Positions 47,091-56,736 of a stretch of DNA of 64,000 bases are shown piece by piece. Location: NCBI RefSeq assembly GCF_902833145.1, contig NZ_CADFEN010000007.1, positions 1 through 64,000 on the forward strand, in the 5' to 3' direction. The DNA comes from Burkholderia sp. BCC0506. Its GTDB lineage: Bacteria > Pseudomonadota > Gammaproteobacteria > Burkholderiales > Burkholderiaceae. The notes beneath the pieces are model-generated. The model worked only from the letters and a program-made list of their open reading frames with translations. It made no database searches and had not been told where the DNA came from. The translations under genes and the position numbers were made by a program. How positions within the stretch are numbered: the stretch's first letter is position 1; every line of letters begins with the position of its first letter.

Positions 47091-48296
47091 TTACTTGCGC
47101 GGTCCGGCGACGAGCGGCGCCTTCGATGCGTTGGCGATATCGGCGGTCAGCTTGCTTTTCGACGCGTCGTAGCCGTTCGAATAAAGCAGGAACGCCATCA
47201 GGTCCTCGTACTCTTCCGCGGTCATCTTGCCGGGGCGATCGGCCGGCATGTTGCTCGACATGTACAGGAAGATGCCGCCGACCGTGATGTGCGACTTGCC
47301 TTCGGGCGCGAACGATTCACCGCTCAGTGCGGGTGCGGTATTGCCCTCGAGCTGGTCGCCGTGGCATTTCGCGCACGCATCGCCGTAGAGCTTCTTGCCG
47401 TGCTGCACCTGTGCCTGGTCGAACGACGGGACGCCGCTGCCTTCGCTCGTCGACACCTTGATGAAGCCGCTTCTTGCCGGCCGCTGCGCGGACGCGACCG
47501 CACCGTCGAGAAACCGGCCGGGCGCGCGTGGGGCCGCGGCTTGCGCGATGTCGTCGGGAAGCGTCCAGCCGCGCGTGAGCGATGCGAGCCGGCCGTTGCC
47601 GCTCATCCGCGACAGCGTGGCGTCGATGCGCTTTTGCAGCGCGTCCTTGCCCGGTCCGAATGCGAACGACAGTTGCCAGTCGGAGTACGGCGACGACGTC
47701 GCCGCCACCCGGAACCGTTGTTTCGGATGGGCACGCGCGTAGGCGACGACGCTCGGATACCAGACGATCGCGCGCTGCGCGCGGCCCGCGGCGAGCGCGC
47801 CGATCGTTTTCTCGCTCGTGTTCTCGAGGTCGAAGCGGGCGTTCGCCTGCTGCGCGGCGATCAATTGCGACGGGCTGCCGTACGTGGCCGCGATCGTTTC
47901 CTTCGCGCCGGACGGCGCGGGCGCGTCGCGCAGCGACACGCTGACGTAGCCCGAGCGCAGATAGCCCTGCGAGAACGTCAGTTTCGATCCCGACGCATCG
48001 GCGACAGCCGAGCGCGGGAAGCCGGCGATCACGTCGCAGTCGCGTTCGAGCGATTTCGTCAGCTCGCTGGCGGAGATGCCGTCGTCGTCGCCGTTGTCGT
48101 CGACGCCGCGTGCGTTGAAGGTCGCGGCGATGCCCGCGGCGCGGAACACTTCGCGCGCAACGGAGCGGTCGAGCGCGGTGGTCGGGCTGCCGGGCAGCGT
48201 GCAGACGCGCACGCCGGCCGACGCGGCTGCCGGTGTCAGCGCCACGCCCACGGCGAGCAGACTGGCGACGGTAACGGAAGTGAGGCGAGTATTCAT
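47091..48296 (-). CDS. Fusion of periplasmic solute-binding-like domain and cytochrome c
   Basis: The 401-residue protein starts with a signal peptide (cleavage near AAASAGV). Residues 28-250 resemble the MoxJ/XoxJ-type binding proteins associated with quinoprotein dehydrogenases. Within them lies an acidic loop, D66-E78 (DDNGDDDGISASE), like an EF-hand. Residues 295-375 form a class I cytochrome c with heme motif CAKCH (308-312) and probable axial Met350 (SSNMPAD). In other systems the two functions are separate genes (xoxJ, xoxG). The gene is 80 bases downstream of the dehydrogenase. Confidence 0.85.
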   Translation of the reverse strand: MNTRLTSVTVASLLAVGVALTPAAASAGVRVCTLPGSPTTALDRSVAREVFRAAGIAATFNARGVDDNGDDDGISASELTKSLERDCDVIAGFPRSAVADASGSKLTFSQGYLRSGYVSVSLRDAPAPSGAKETIAATYGSPSQLIAAQQANARFDLENTSEKTIGALAAGRAQRAIVWYPSVVAYARAHPKQRFRVAATSSPYSDWQLSFAFGPGKDALQKRIDATLSRMSGNGRLASLTRGWTLPDDIAQAAAPRAPGRFLDGAVASAQRPARSGFIKVSTSEGSGVPSFDQAQVQHGKKLYGDACAKCHGDQLEGNTAPALSGESFAPEGKSHITVGGIFLYMSSNMPADRPGKMTAEEYEDLMAFLLYSNGYDASKSKLTADIANASKAPLVAGPRK

Positions 48297-48376
48297 GGTC
48301 GTGTGTCCGGTGAAAGCGGGTGGGGCGTCGCGCCCGCATCGGGCGCATGCGGGCGCGACTCGGGCATGGCGCGTGT

Positions 48377-50098
48377 TCAGTTCAGCGCGAACACGTAGAG
48401 CGTGCCGCCGCGCGGAACGTCCTTCGCGATGTCGGCCATCGGGCCGCCCCAGATCGGGTTCGCGCCGCCATAGCCGGCGAGCACCGCGACATACTCCTTG
48501 CCGTCGACTTCATAGACCGACGGTTGCGAGATGATGCCGCTCGCCAGTTGCGGGCTTTCCCACAGCACCTTGCCGGTCTTCGTGTCGAACGCGTACAGGT
48601 GGCCGTCGAGCGAGCCGCTGAACGCGAGGCCGCTCGCGGTGGTCGCGACGCCGCCGTTCCACGGCTTCTTCGACCAGTGGCTCCACAGCTTCTTGCCGGT
48701 GTTCACGTCGATGGCCGTCAGCTCCCCATAGCCTTCGCTGCCCGGTTCGGGTTTGATCTCGAAGCCTTCGCCGAGATACGGCAGGCCTTCCATGTAGCTG
48801 ACCGACTTGCCGGTCAGGCTCATGCACGCATGCAGCGCCGGCACGACCGCGATGTTGCGTTCCTGGTCGTACGAGATCGACCACCAGTTCTTGCCGCCGA
48901 GGAAGCTCGGGCACGTTTCGATCGTCGTGCCGGCCTTCGGGAACTTCGATGCGTCCTGGATCGGCTTGCCGTCGGCCGTGTAGCCGGTGACCGACAACGC
49001 CTTCACGAACGGCGTCGCGTAGATCAGCTTGCCGGTCGTGCGGTCGATCGCGTGGAAGAAGCCGTTGCGGTCGGCGTGGATGATCGCGTCGTAGTCCTTG
49101 CCCTGGTACTTGATGTCCGCGAGGACGGCCGCGTTCACGCCGTCGTAGTCCCACGTGTCGTTGTTCGTGTACTGGTAGTGCCACTTCAGGTTGCCGTTCT
49201 TCGCGTCGAGCGCGAGCAGCGAGTCGGAATACAGGTTGTCGCCGGGGCGCAGCGCCGCGAGCCACGGGCCGGGGTTGCCGACGCCCCAGTACAGCGTGCG
49301 GGACGCGGCGTCGTACGTGCCGGTGAGCCACGCGGCGCCGCCGCCATGGCTCTGCATGCCGTCGGGCCAGGTTTCCGCGCCCTTTTCGCCGGCGGCCGGG
49401 ATCGTGTAGCGTTTCCAGACCTGCGAGCCGTCCTCCGGGTTCAGCGCGGCGATGTAGCCGCGAATGCCGTATTCGCCGCCTGACGTGCCGACGACGATCG
49501 CGCCGTCGATCGCGAGCGGCGCGAGCGAGAACGCGTAGCCGAGGCCCGGCTCGAACATCTGTTTCTTCCACACGAGATTGCCGGTCTGCGCGTCGAGCGC
49601 GGCGACTTCGCCGTTCAGCATCGCGATGTAGACGTTCTTGCCGTACAGCGCGACGCCGCGGTTCACGACGTCGCAGCACGCGGTCTTGAACGAGGCCGCG
49701 CCGAGCTTCGGCTCGTATTTCCACAGCTGCTTGCCGGTCTTCGCATCGAACGCGTAGACGTTGTCCTTCGGCGTCGTCACGAACAGGTAGTTGCCGTTGA
49801 CGATCGGCGTGGCCTCGAAACCCTGCTTCAGGTCGGCCGGGAACTTGTACGCCCACACCTGCTTGAGATCCTTCGCGTTCGACGGGTCGATCTGCTTGAG
49901 CGGCGAATGCGAGCGGCCGTCGTAGGTGCGGTAGTAGGTCAGCCAGCCCGGGTCGCCGTGTGCATCGGTCAGGCGCTGGTAGGTCACGGCCGGGTAGTCC
50001 GCGGCCGCTTCGACGAAGCCGGGGTTCAGCGCGACGGCGGCCGCCACCGCGATTCCGATCGTCGCCAGCCGGCTCGCTGAAGCCGAGAGTTTCTTCAT
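48377..50098 (-). CDS. PQQ-dependent alcohol dehydrogenase, probable lanthanide type
   Basis: The 573-residue periplasmic quinoprotein has a signal peptide and an eight-bladed propeller with repeated tryptophan-docking motifs. It has the vicinal disulfide Cys141-Cys142 (TACCD), metal ligands Glu209 (GGEYGIRG) and Asn275 (GNPGPW), and catalytic Asp317. Asp319 two residues further on (WDYDG) is the extra ligand typical of lanthanide-dependent XoxF/ExaF enzymes, where calcium enzymes carry a non-acidic residue. No cytochrome domain, so electrons pass to a separate carrier. CAGGAG precedes the ATG. The alcohol substrate is unknown. Confidence 0.9.
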   Translation of the reverse strand: MKKLSASASRLATIGIAVAAAVALNPGFVEAAADYPAVTYQRLTDAHGDPGWLTYYRTYDGRSHSPLKQIDPSNAKDLKQVWAYKFPADLKQGFEATPIVNGNYLFVTTPKDNVYAFDAKTGKQLWKYEPKLGAASFKTACCDVVNRGVALYGKNVYIAMLNGEVAALDAQTGNLVWKKQMFEPGLGYAFSLAPLAIDGAIVVGTSGGEYGIRGYIAALNPEDGSQVWKRYTIPAAGEKGAETWPDGMQSHGGGAAWLTGTYDAASRTLYWGVGNPGPWLAALRPGDNLYSDSLLALDAKNGNLKWHYQYTNNDTWDYDGVNAAVLADIKYQGKDYDAIIHADRNGFFHAIDRTTGKLIYATPFVKALSVTGYTADGKPIQDASKFPKAGTTIETCPSFLGGKNWWSISYDQERNIAVVPALHACMSLTGKSVSYMEGLPYLGEGFEIKPEPGSEGYGELTAIDVNTGKKLWSHWSKKPWNGGVATTASGLAFSGSLDGHLYAFDTKTGKVLWESPQLASGIISQPSVYEVDGKEYVAVLAGYGGANPIWGGPMADIAKDVPRGGTLYVFALN

Positions 50099-50191
50099 GG
50101 TTGTCTCCTGGGTCATTGTGGTCGCACCGCCGCGAACGTTGCGTCGCGCCGGCACGGTTTGGGGTTTCCGGGCCGAGTGCACTGCCCGTCA

Positions 50192-50207
50192 CGCAAGTCG
50201 CATGCCA
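50192..50207 (-). promoter_or_regulatory. Putative sigma54 promoter of the PQQ dehydrogenase operon
   Basis: On the minus strand TGGCAT-GCGAC-TTGC fits the -24/-12 consensus with exact 10-base spacing between GG and GC. It lies about 95 bases before the dehydrogenase start, giving a leader of about 80 bases. GTGTTG elements are placed 88-125 bases further upstream, a normal enhancer distance. Confidence 0.6.
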
Positions 50208-50294
50208 TCGCGGCGGGAAGCCGGTGCGGCGCGGCAGACCGGCGTATCGCCAGTGATGCGTCGATCCACGGCGCGCGTGACGACGTCGGCGCAG

Positions 50295-50332
50295 GTGTTG
50301 CATTCAGGTACACCGCCGTGCGCGAAGTGTTG
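50295..50332. promoter_or_regulatory. Putative shared activator sites (UAS)
   Basis: Two copies of GTGTTG (50295-50300 and 50327-50332) are 32 bases, about three helical turns, apart. They sit between two outward-facing sigma54-type promoters. The same hexamer, as CAACAC, is repeated 21 bases apart upstream of pqqA. They are candidate binding sites for the AcoR-like activator. The rest of the 434-base gap (50099-50532) shows nothing further. Confidence 0.45.
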
Positions 50333-50439
50333 CCAAACATGACAGGCGGGGCAGTCCGCGGGACTACGGCGAGTCGGTCGCACGCATGCCGTCCCGAAGC
50401 GATGTGCGGCGCAGCGTGCGCCGCGCGTGCTCGCGGCAC

Positions 50440-50455
50440 TGGCACGGTTTTCGCA
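50440..50455 (+). promoter_or_regulatory. Putative sigma54 promoter of the TonB receptor gene
   Basis: TGGCAC-GGTTT-TCGCA matches the sigma54 consensus at all but one key base (TCGC for TTGC), with correct spacing. It lies 78 bases before the TonB receptor start, with the GTGTTG pair 108-145 bases upstream. Confidence 0.55.
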
Positions 50456-50532
50456 CACCGGCTTCGCGACAATCGATCGCCGCGCGGTGCGTCGCGCAGG
50501 CCGGCGCAATACATGTTCGGAGACGAAGGGAA

Positions 50533-52863
50533 ATGATCAGGAGACCAAAGGCAGCCGGGCGCGACGGTGCGATGCGGCGCGGCCGGCGTGCGCGATGCGT
50601 CGGCGCGGCCGTCGGCACGCTGGCGTTGTTCGGATTGGCGCCGGGTAGCGTGCGCGCGCAGCAACAGGCGGACGGCGCCGCGATCGATCCGCCCGAGTCG
50701 TCCGTCATGCTGCCTGCGGTAGTGGTGGTCGGCACGACGCCGCTGCTCGGGATCGGCACGCCGCTGTCGAACGTGCCGGCGAACGTGCAGACGGTGCGCG
50801 CGGCGGAACTCGACGCGCAGCACCGCGCGACGCTCGCCGATTTCTTCGCCGCGAACCTGCAGAGCGTGACGATCTCGGACGCGCAGGGCAACCCGTACCA
50901 GACGGACGTCAACTATCGCGGCTTCACCGCGTCGCCGCTGCTCGGCACGCCGCAGGGGTTGTCGGTGTTCGTCGACGGCGTGCGCGTGAACGAGCCGTTC
51001 GGCGACGTCGTGAACTGGGACATCCTGCCCACGCAGGCGATCGATCGCGTGCAGCTGATTCCGGGCTCCAACCCGGTATACGGACGCAACACGCTCGGCG
51101 GTGCGCTCGCGATCACGACGAAGAACGGCAGGTCGAACCCGGGCGGCGAAGCGGAGATATCGGGCGGCGCATGGGGCCGCAAGGCCGCCGGCATCGAGCA
51201 GGGCGGCACGATCGGCCCGCACCTCGACTATTACGCGACCGCGCACGTCGCGAACGACGGCGGTTGGGCCGACCATAACGCGAGCCGCGTGCGGCAGGCG
51301 TTCGGCAAGCTGCGCTACACCGATGCGGACACGACGCTGTCGCTCGCCGCGGGCGGCGCGGACAACACGCTGTCCGGCACCCAGACGATCCCGCGCTCGT
51401 TCCTCGACAACCGGAAGCAGGCGTATACGTATCCGGACCGCAACCGTAACAGTGCCGGCTACCTGACGCTGTCGGGCGACCGTTTTTTCGGCGAGCACGT
51501 CGAGCTGAGCGGCAATGCGTACTACCGGCACCTGCGCAACACGAACACGAGCAGCAACAACAATACGGACTACGGATCGGTGGACGAGGACGGCACGGTC
51601 GACACGGTGCAGGGCAGCAATGCGCGATCGACGATCGTCACCGACAGCTACGGCGGCAGCCTGCAGCTCACGCTGCTCGGCACGCTCGGCGGCATGGCGA
51701 ACCAGCTGGTCGCGGGCGTCTCGGCCGATGTCGCGAATTCCACCTACGTCGCGTCGTCGCAGGACGCGTCTTTCACCGATGCGCGCGCGGCGATCGGCAT
51801 CGGCGATTTCGTGCAGCAGACCCGTGCGAAGACCCGCAACGCGAACGTCGGCGTGTACTTGAGCGATGCGCTGTCGCTGACGCCGCACTGGACCTTGACG
51901 CTGTCGGGCCGCTACGACTGGTCGAAAGCGCAGATCGGCGACGAGAGCGGCGGGCAGCCGCTGCTCGACGGCAACCATGCGTTCTCGCGCTTCAACCCGG
52001 CGGTCGGGCTCAACTGGAATCCGGTCGCGGGGTTCACCGCGTATGCGACGTACAACGAAGGCATGCGTTCGCCGACCGCGATCGAACTCGCGTGCGCGGA
52101 CCCGGCCGCGCCGTGTTCGCTGCCGAACGACTTCATCGCCGACCCGGCGCTCGAGCCCGTGATCTCGAAGACATTCGAAGCCGGCGTGCGCGGCCGCATC
52201 GGCGCGGCGACGACCTGGAGCGCCGCGGCCTACCGCACGACGCTGACCGACGACATCCAGTTCATCAGCAGCCCGGCCAGCACGCAGGGTTACTTCCGCA
52301 ACGTGGGCGATACGCGGCGGCAGGGTATCGAGCTCGCCGGCCGCGCGCGGCTCGGCCCGCTCGGTGTCGGGCTGTCGTACAGCCATGTCGATGCGACGTA
52401 CCGGTCGTCGTGGACCGAACACAGCCCGGCGAATTCGGCGGCCGACGCGCACGGCAACGTGACGGTCAAGCCGGGCGACCGCATGCCCGGCATTCCCGCG
52501 CATACGGTGAAGCTGCGGCTCGACTACGCGGCGACGCCTGCGTGGGACCTCGGCGCGAACGTTACGTGGCGCAGCGGCGTGTATGCGCGCGGCGACGAGA
52601 ACAACGGGGACGTGAACGGCCGGATCGCGAGCTACGTGCTGGTCGATCTCGACATGCGTTACCGGATCACGAAGCGGTTCGAGGTGTTCGCGAGCGTGAC
52701 GAACCTGTTCGACAAGCGCTACGCGAGCTTCGGCGCACTGGGCCGGAATTTCTTCAATGGTCCGAACCACACGTTCGACGGCGGCCATCCGGTGGACGAG
52801 CAGTTCGTCGGGCCCGGCGCGCCGCGCGGCGCGTGGGTCGGCGCGCGCTATGCGTGGGATTGA
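50533..52863 (+). CDS. TonB-dependent outer-membrane receptor
   Basis: The 776-residue receptor has a signal peptide after a basic N-terminus (cleavage near VRAQQQ) and a TonB-box-like MLPAVVVVGT. A plug domain (about 75-185, FVDGVRVNEPFGDVVNWDIL and IPGSNPVYGRNTLGGALAI) is followed by a 22-strand barrel. It starts at the ATG with GAAGGGA upstream. It is divergent from the PQQ dehydrogenase with shared control elements. Likely cargo is PQQ, as for PqqU, or a metal-lanthanide chelate, as for LutH; sequence alone cannot decide. Confidence 0.88.
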   Translation: MIRRPKAAGRDGAMRRGRRARCVGAAVGTLALFGLAPGSVRAQQQADGAAIDPPESSVMLPAVVVVGTTPLLGIGTPLSNVPANVQTVRAAELDAQHRATLADFFAANLQSVTISDAQGNPYQTDVNYRGFTASPLLGTPQGLSVFVDGVRVNEPFGDVVNWDILPTQAIDRVQLIPGSNPVYGRNTLGGALAITTKNGRSNPGGEAEISGGAWGRKAAGIEQGGTIGPHLDYYATAHVANDGGWADHNASRVRQAFGKLRYTDADTTLSLAAGGADNTLSGTQTIPRSFLDNRKQAYTYPDRNRNSAGYLTLSGDRFFGEHVELSGNAYYRHLRNTNTSSNNNTDYGSVDEDGTVDTVQGSNARSTIVTDSYGGSLQLTLLGTLGGMANQLVAGVSADVANSTYVASSQDASFTDARAAIGIGDFVQQTRAKTRNANVGVYLSDALSLTPHWTLTLSGRYDWSKAQIGDESGGQPLLDGNHAFSRFNPAVGLNWNPVAGFTAYATYNEGMRSPTAIELACADPAAPCSLPNDFIADPALEPVISKTFEAGVRGRIGAATTWSAAAYRTTLTDDIQFISSPASTQGYFRNVGDTRRQGIELAGRARLGPLGVGLSYSHVDATYRSSWTEHSPANSAADAHGNVTVKPGDRMPGIPAHTVKLRLDYAATPAWDLGANVTWRSGVYARGDENNGDVNGRIASYVLVDLDMRYRITKRFEVFASVTNLFDKRYASFGALGRNFFNGPNHTFDGGHPVDEQFVGPGAPRGAWVGARYAWD

Positions 52864-52917
52864 GCGGCGCGCGGTCGTGTGTGGCATCGCGTCATGGCAC
52901 GAACGAGCGCCGGGCCG

Positions 52918-53934
52918 TCACGCGAACGGCACCGTCTCGAACATCGCCTTCACGGCGCGTGCGACGCTGCGCGCCAAGGCCGGGTCGCTTGCCAGATGCC
53001 CGGCCGTCACGCGCTCGACTTCCGCTTCCGGGGCGGCTCGCGCGAGGCGCTCGACGTTGCCGACCGGGCAAACCGGATCGCGCGTTCCGTGCGCGGCGAA
53101 CAGCGGTACGTGGGCCTGTGCGGCTCGACGTGCAAGCGCGAGCACACGGCGCTCGCCGAGCCAGCAATCGCGTTGCAGGTAGTGCGCCTGGATCCGGTAT
53201 TTGTCGATCAGCCGGCCGACGGTCCGGTTCGACCGGATCGTGCGCACCGGAGCGCGGCGCGTGCGTGCCGATGCGAGGATCGCGCTTTCGTACGCGTGCC
53301 ATGCGAGCGCCACCGCGCGCTGCCGGGCTACGCTCGCGCCGTGGCGCAGCCGCTGCGCGCAGCGCGACAGCAGGCGATCCGGCCGGCCGCCGCCGGCCGC
53401 CGCATGCAGGCGCCGCCATTCGCGCGGCGCACGCGTGCGGGAAGTCGTGAAGAGCCCGCGGACTTCGCGTCGCGACGTCAGGAACAGGCCGCGCAGCACG
53501 ACGCCGGTCACCCGCTCCGGATGCGTGCCCGCATAGGCGAGCGCGAGCGCGGCGCCCCACGATCCGCCGACGACGCCCCAGCGTGCGATGCCGAGCTGCT
53601 CGCGCACGGCCTCCAGATCCGCGATCAAGCGTGCTGTGTCGTTGTGGCGCGTGCCGCCGCGCGGCGTCGACGCGCCCGCGCCGCGCTGGTCGACGAGCAC
53701 GACGCGTACGCGGCTGAGGTCGAACAGCCGCAGGATGCCGGCCTGGCTGCCGCTGCCGGGCCCGCCGTGCAGCACGACGACCGGATGGCCGTGCGCGGCG
53801 CCGGCCACGGCGAATGCGATCGATTGTGCGTCGCGGTGCAGGCGCCGGCGCACGGGCGTGGCAGGTGACGCCGGTACATCGGGCAACGCGCGCAGTGCGG
53901 GCGACGGCGTGGATCGAATCGGGCGACGCATCAT
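52918..53934 (-). CDS. Proline iminopeptidase-like alpha/beta hydrolase
   Basis: The 338-residue S33-family hydrolase has the oxyanion motif HGGPG (56-60) and nucleophile Ser125 in VVGGSWGAALAL. Acid and base are likely in HGTRDPVCPVGN and TAGHLASDP. The length is typical of proline iminopeptidases. The stretch RTVGRLIDKYRIQAHYLQRD is the cap region that binds the peptide amino end. It converges on the TonB gene and is not obviously part of the alcohol locus. Confidence 0.85.
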   Translation of the reverse strand: MMRRPIRSTPSPALRALPDVPASPATPVRRRLHRDAQSIAFAVAGAAHGHPVVVLHGGPGSGSQAGILRLFDLSRVRVVLVDQRGAGASTPRGGTRHNDTARLIADLEAVREQLGIARWGVVGGSWGAALALAYAGTHPERVTGVVLRGLFLTSRREVRGLFTTSRTRAPREWRRLHAAAGGGRPDRLLSRCAQRLRHGASVARQRAVALAWHAYESAILASARTRRAPVRTIRSNRTVGRLIDKYRIQAHYLQRDCWLGERRVLALARRAAQAHVPLFAAHGTRDPVCPVGNVERLARAAPEAEVERVTAGHLASDPALARSVARAVKAMFETVPFA

Positions 53935-54167
53935 GTCGATAGGGTTCGGGCGGAAGCGGGACAGTCATCGTTGTCCGCGGCGGGGCGGTCGCCGGCGTGC
54001 CCTGCGACCAAGCGAGAAGCGCGCCAGCCGCGACGATCCGGATTCGCACGGGTAGTCACGCGTCGGGAAATCGCGGTATCACGCACGCAGGCCGTCGCCC
54101 GGCGCGACCCGCCGTGTGAGGACGATTCATTACATTGTCCTTTCGATTGTGTTGCGCGGCGCCGGCG

Positions 54168-54183
54168 TGGCCCGATGCTTGCT
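54168..54183 (+). promoter_or_regulatory. Putative sigma54 promoter of the activator gene
   Basis: TGGCCC-GATGC-TTGCT has the GG and GC pairs at the required 10-base spacing and matches the -12 element exactly. It lies 56 bases before the ATG of the AcoR-like gene. If real, the regulator is transcribed by the same sigma factor it serves. The remainder of the 304-base gap (53935-54238) shows no other clear element. Confidence 0.45.
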
Positions 54184-54238
54184 TGCAATGACGGCAAAGA
54201 GTCCGGCAGTTGACCGGCAGGATCCCCCGGAGGAGACA

Positions 54239-56278
<2,040 letters not shown>

Positions 56279-56304
56279 CGCGCAGTCGTCGCGCGGGGCG
56301 CGAC

Positions 56305-56360
56305 TGTCACAGCCGGTGTGTCAAGTTGCAACACCGGTGTTCAACGATTCAACACCTGTC
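56305..56360. promoter_or_regulatory. Putative activator sites upstream of pqqA
   Basis: The segment holds the perfect 12-base palindrome AACACCGGTGTT (56330-56341) and CAACAC at 56329-56334 and 56350-56355, 21 bases (two helical turns) apart. A further TGTCAC/GTGTCA-like pair lies at 56305-56323. They lie 130-190 bases before the -24/-12 promoter, a usual enhancer distance. Confidence 0.5.
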
Positions 56361-56492
56361 ACCACTCGCGGACATCGTGCCGCCGGGGTGGCGGACCGCA
56401 TTCGCGCGAATCGTGTCGGCCATTCGTAAGGATTGCGCCGCGATGCCCTGATGATGGCCGTCTATCGCCGCCGCGTCGCCGAACGACGAGTT

Positions 56493-56508
56493 CGGCACGC
56501 TCCTTGCT
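56493..56508 (+). promoter_or_regulatory. Putative sigma54 promoter of the pqq operon
   Basis: CGGCAC-GCTCC-TTGCT matches the -24/-12 consensus except for the first base and has exact GG-N10-GC spacing. Transcription would start near 56519, giving a leader of about 80 bases before pqqA. It is the best match among the four sigma54-like sites in this locus. Confidence 0.65.
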
Positions 56509-56543
56509 GAAGTTGAGTCGACCGCTCGATTGCCGCGGTCGTT

Positions 56544-56586
56544 CGATTCACCAAGCAACGCATCGACTCATCAACGCATCGATTCA
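56544..56586 (+). repeat. Repeated motif in the pqqA leader
   Basis: AACGCATCGACTCA (56557-56570) and AACGCATCGATTCA (56573-56586) are a tandem repeat with one mismatch and a 2-base spacer. A third CGATTCA lies at 56544-56550. They fall in the predicted untranslated leader, just before the ribosome site. Confidence 0.6.
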
Positions 56587-56600
56587 ACAGGAGACACACC

Positions 56601-56675
56601 ATGCAGTGGACGACACCGTCTTACACCGACCTGCGCTTCGGCTTCGAAATCACGATGTACATCGCCAACCGCTGA
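56601..56675 (+). CDS. pqqA: PQQ precursor peptide PqqA
   Basis: The 24-residue peptide [20 protein letters not shown] plus IANR carries Glu16 and Tyr20 in the E-x3-Y motif. These are the two residues that PqqE cross-links and that become the PQQ skeleton. A strong CAGGAGA site precedes the ATG. It is the first gene of pqqABCDE and lies 322 bases after the activator gene. Confidence 0.96.
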   Translation: MQWTTPSYTDLRFGFEITMYIANR

Positions 56676-56736
56676 TCGCCGTGCCTGCCGCCCGTTTCGC
56701 CGTGATCGGCGCGGGCGGCCTCGGGAGCTGACGCCC

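Noticed and set aside
50189-50370. Minus-strand frame with CPAC and CNTC pairs resembling a zinc ribbon
   Set aside because: No ribosome site or clear start, mediocre codon use, and it overlaps the putative sigma54 promoter and leader of the dehydrogenase gene.
50113-52887. Long minus-strand frame opposite the TonB receptor
   Set aside because: Arg/Val/His-rich shadow. The plus-strand receptor has signal peptide, plug and barrel features.
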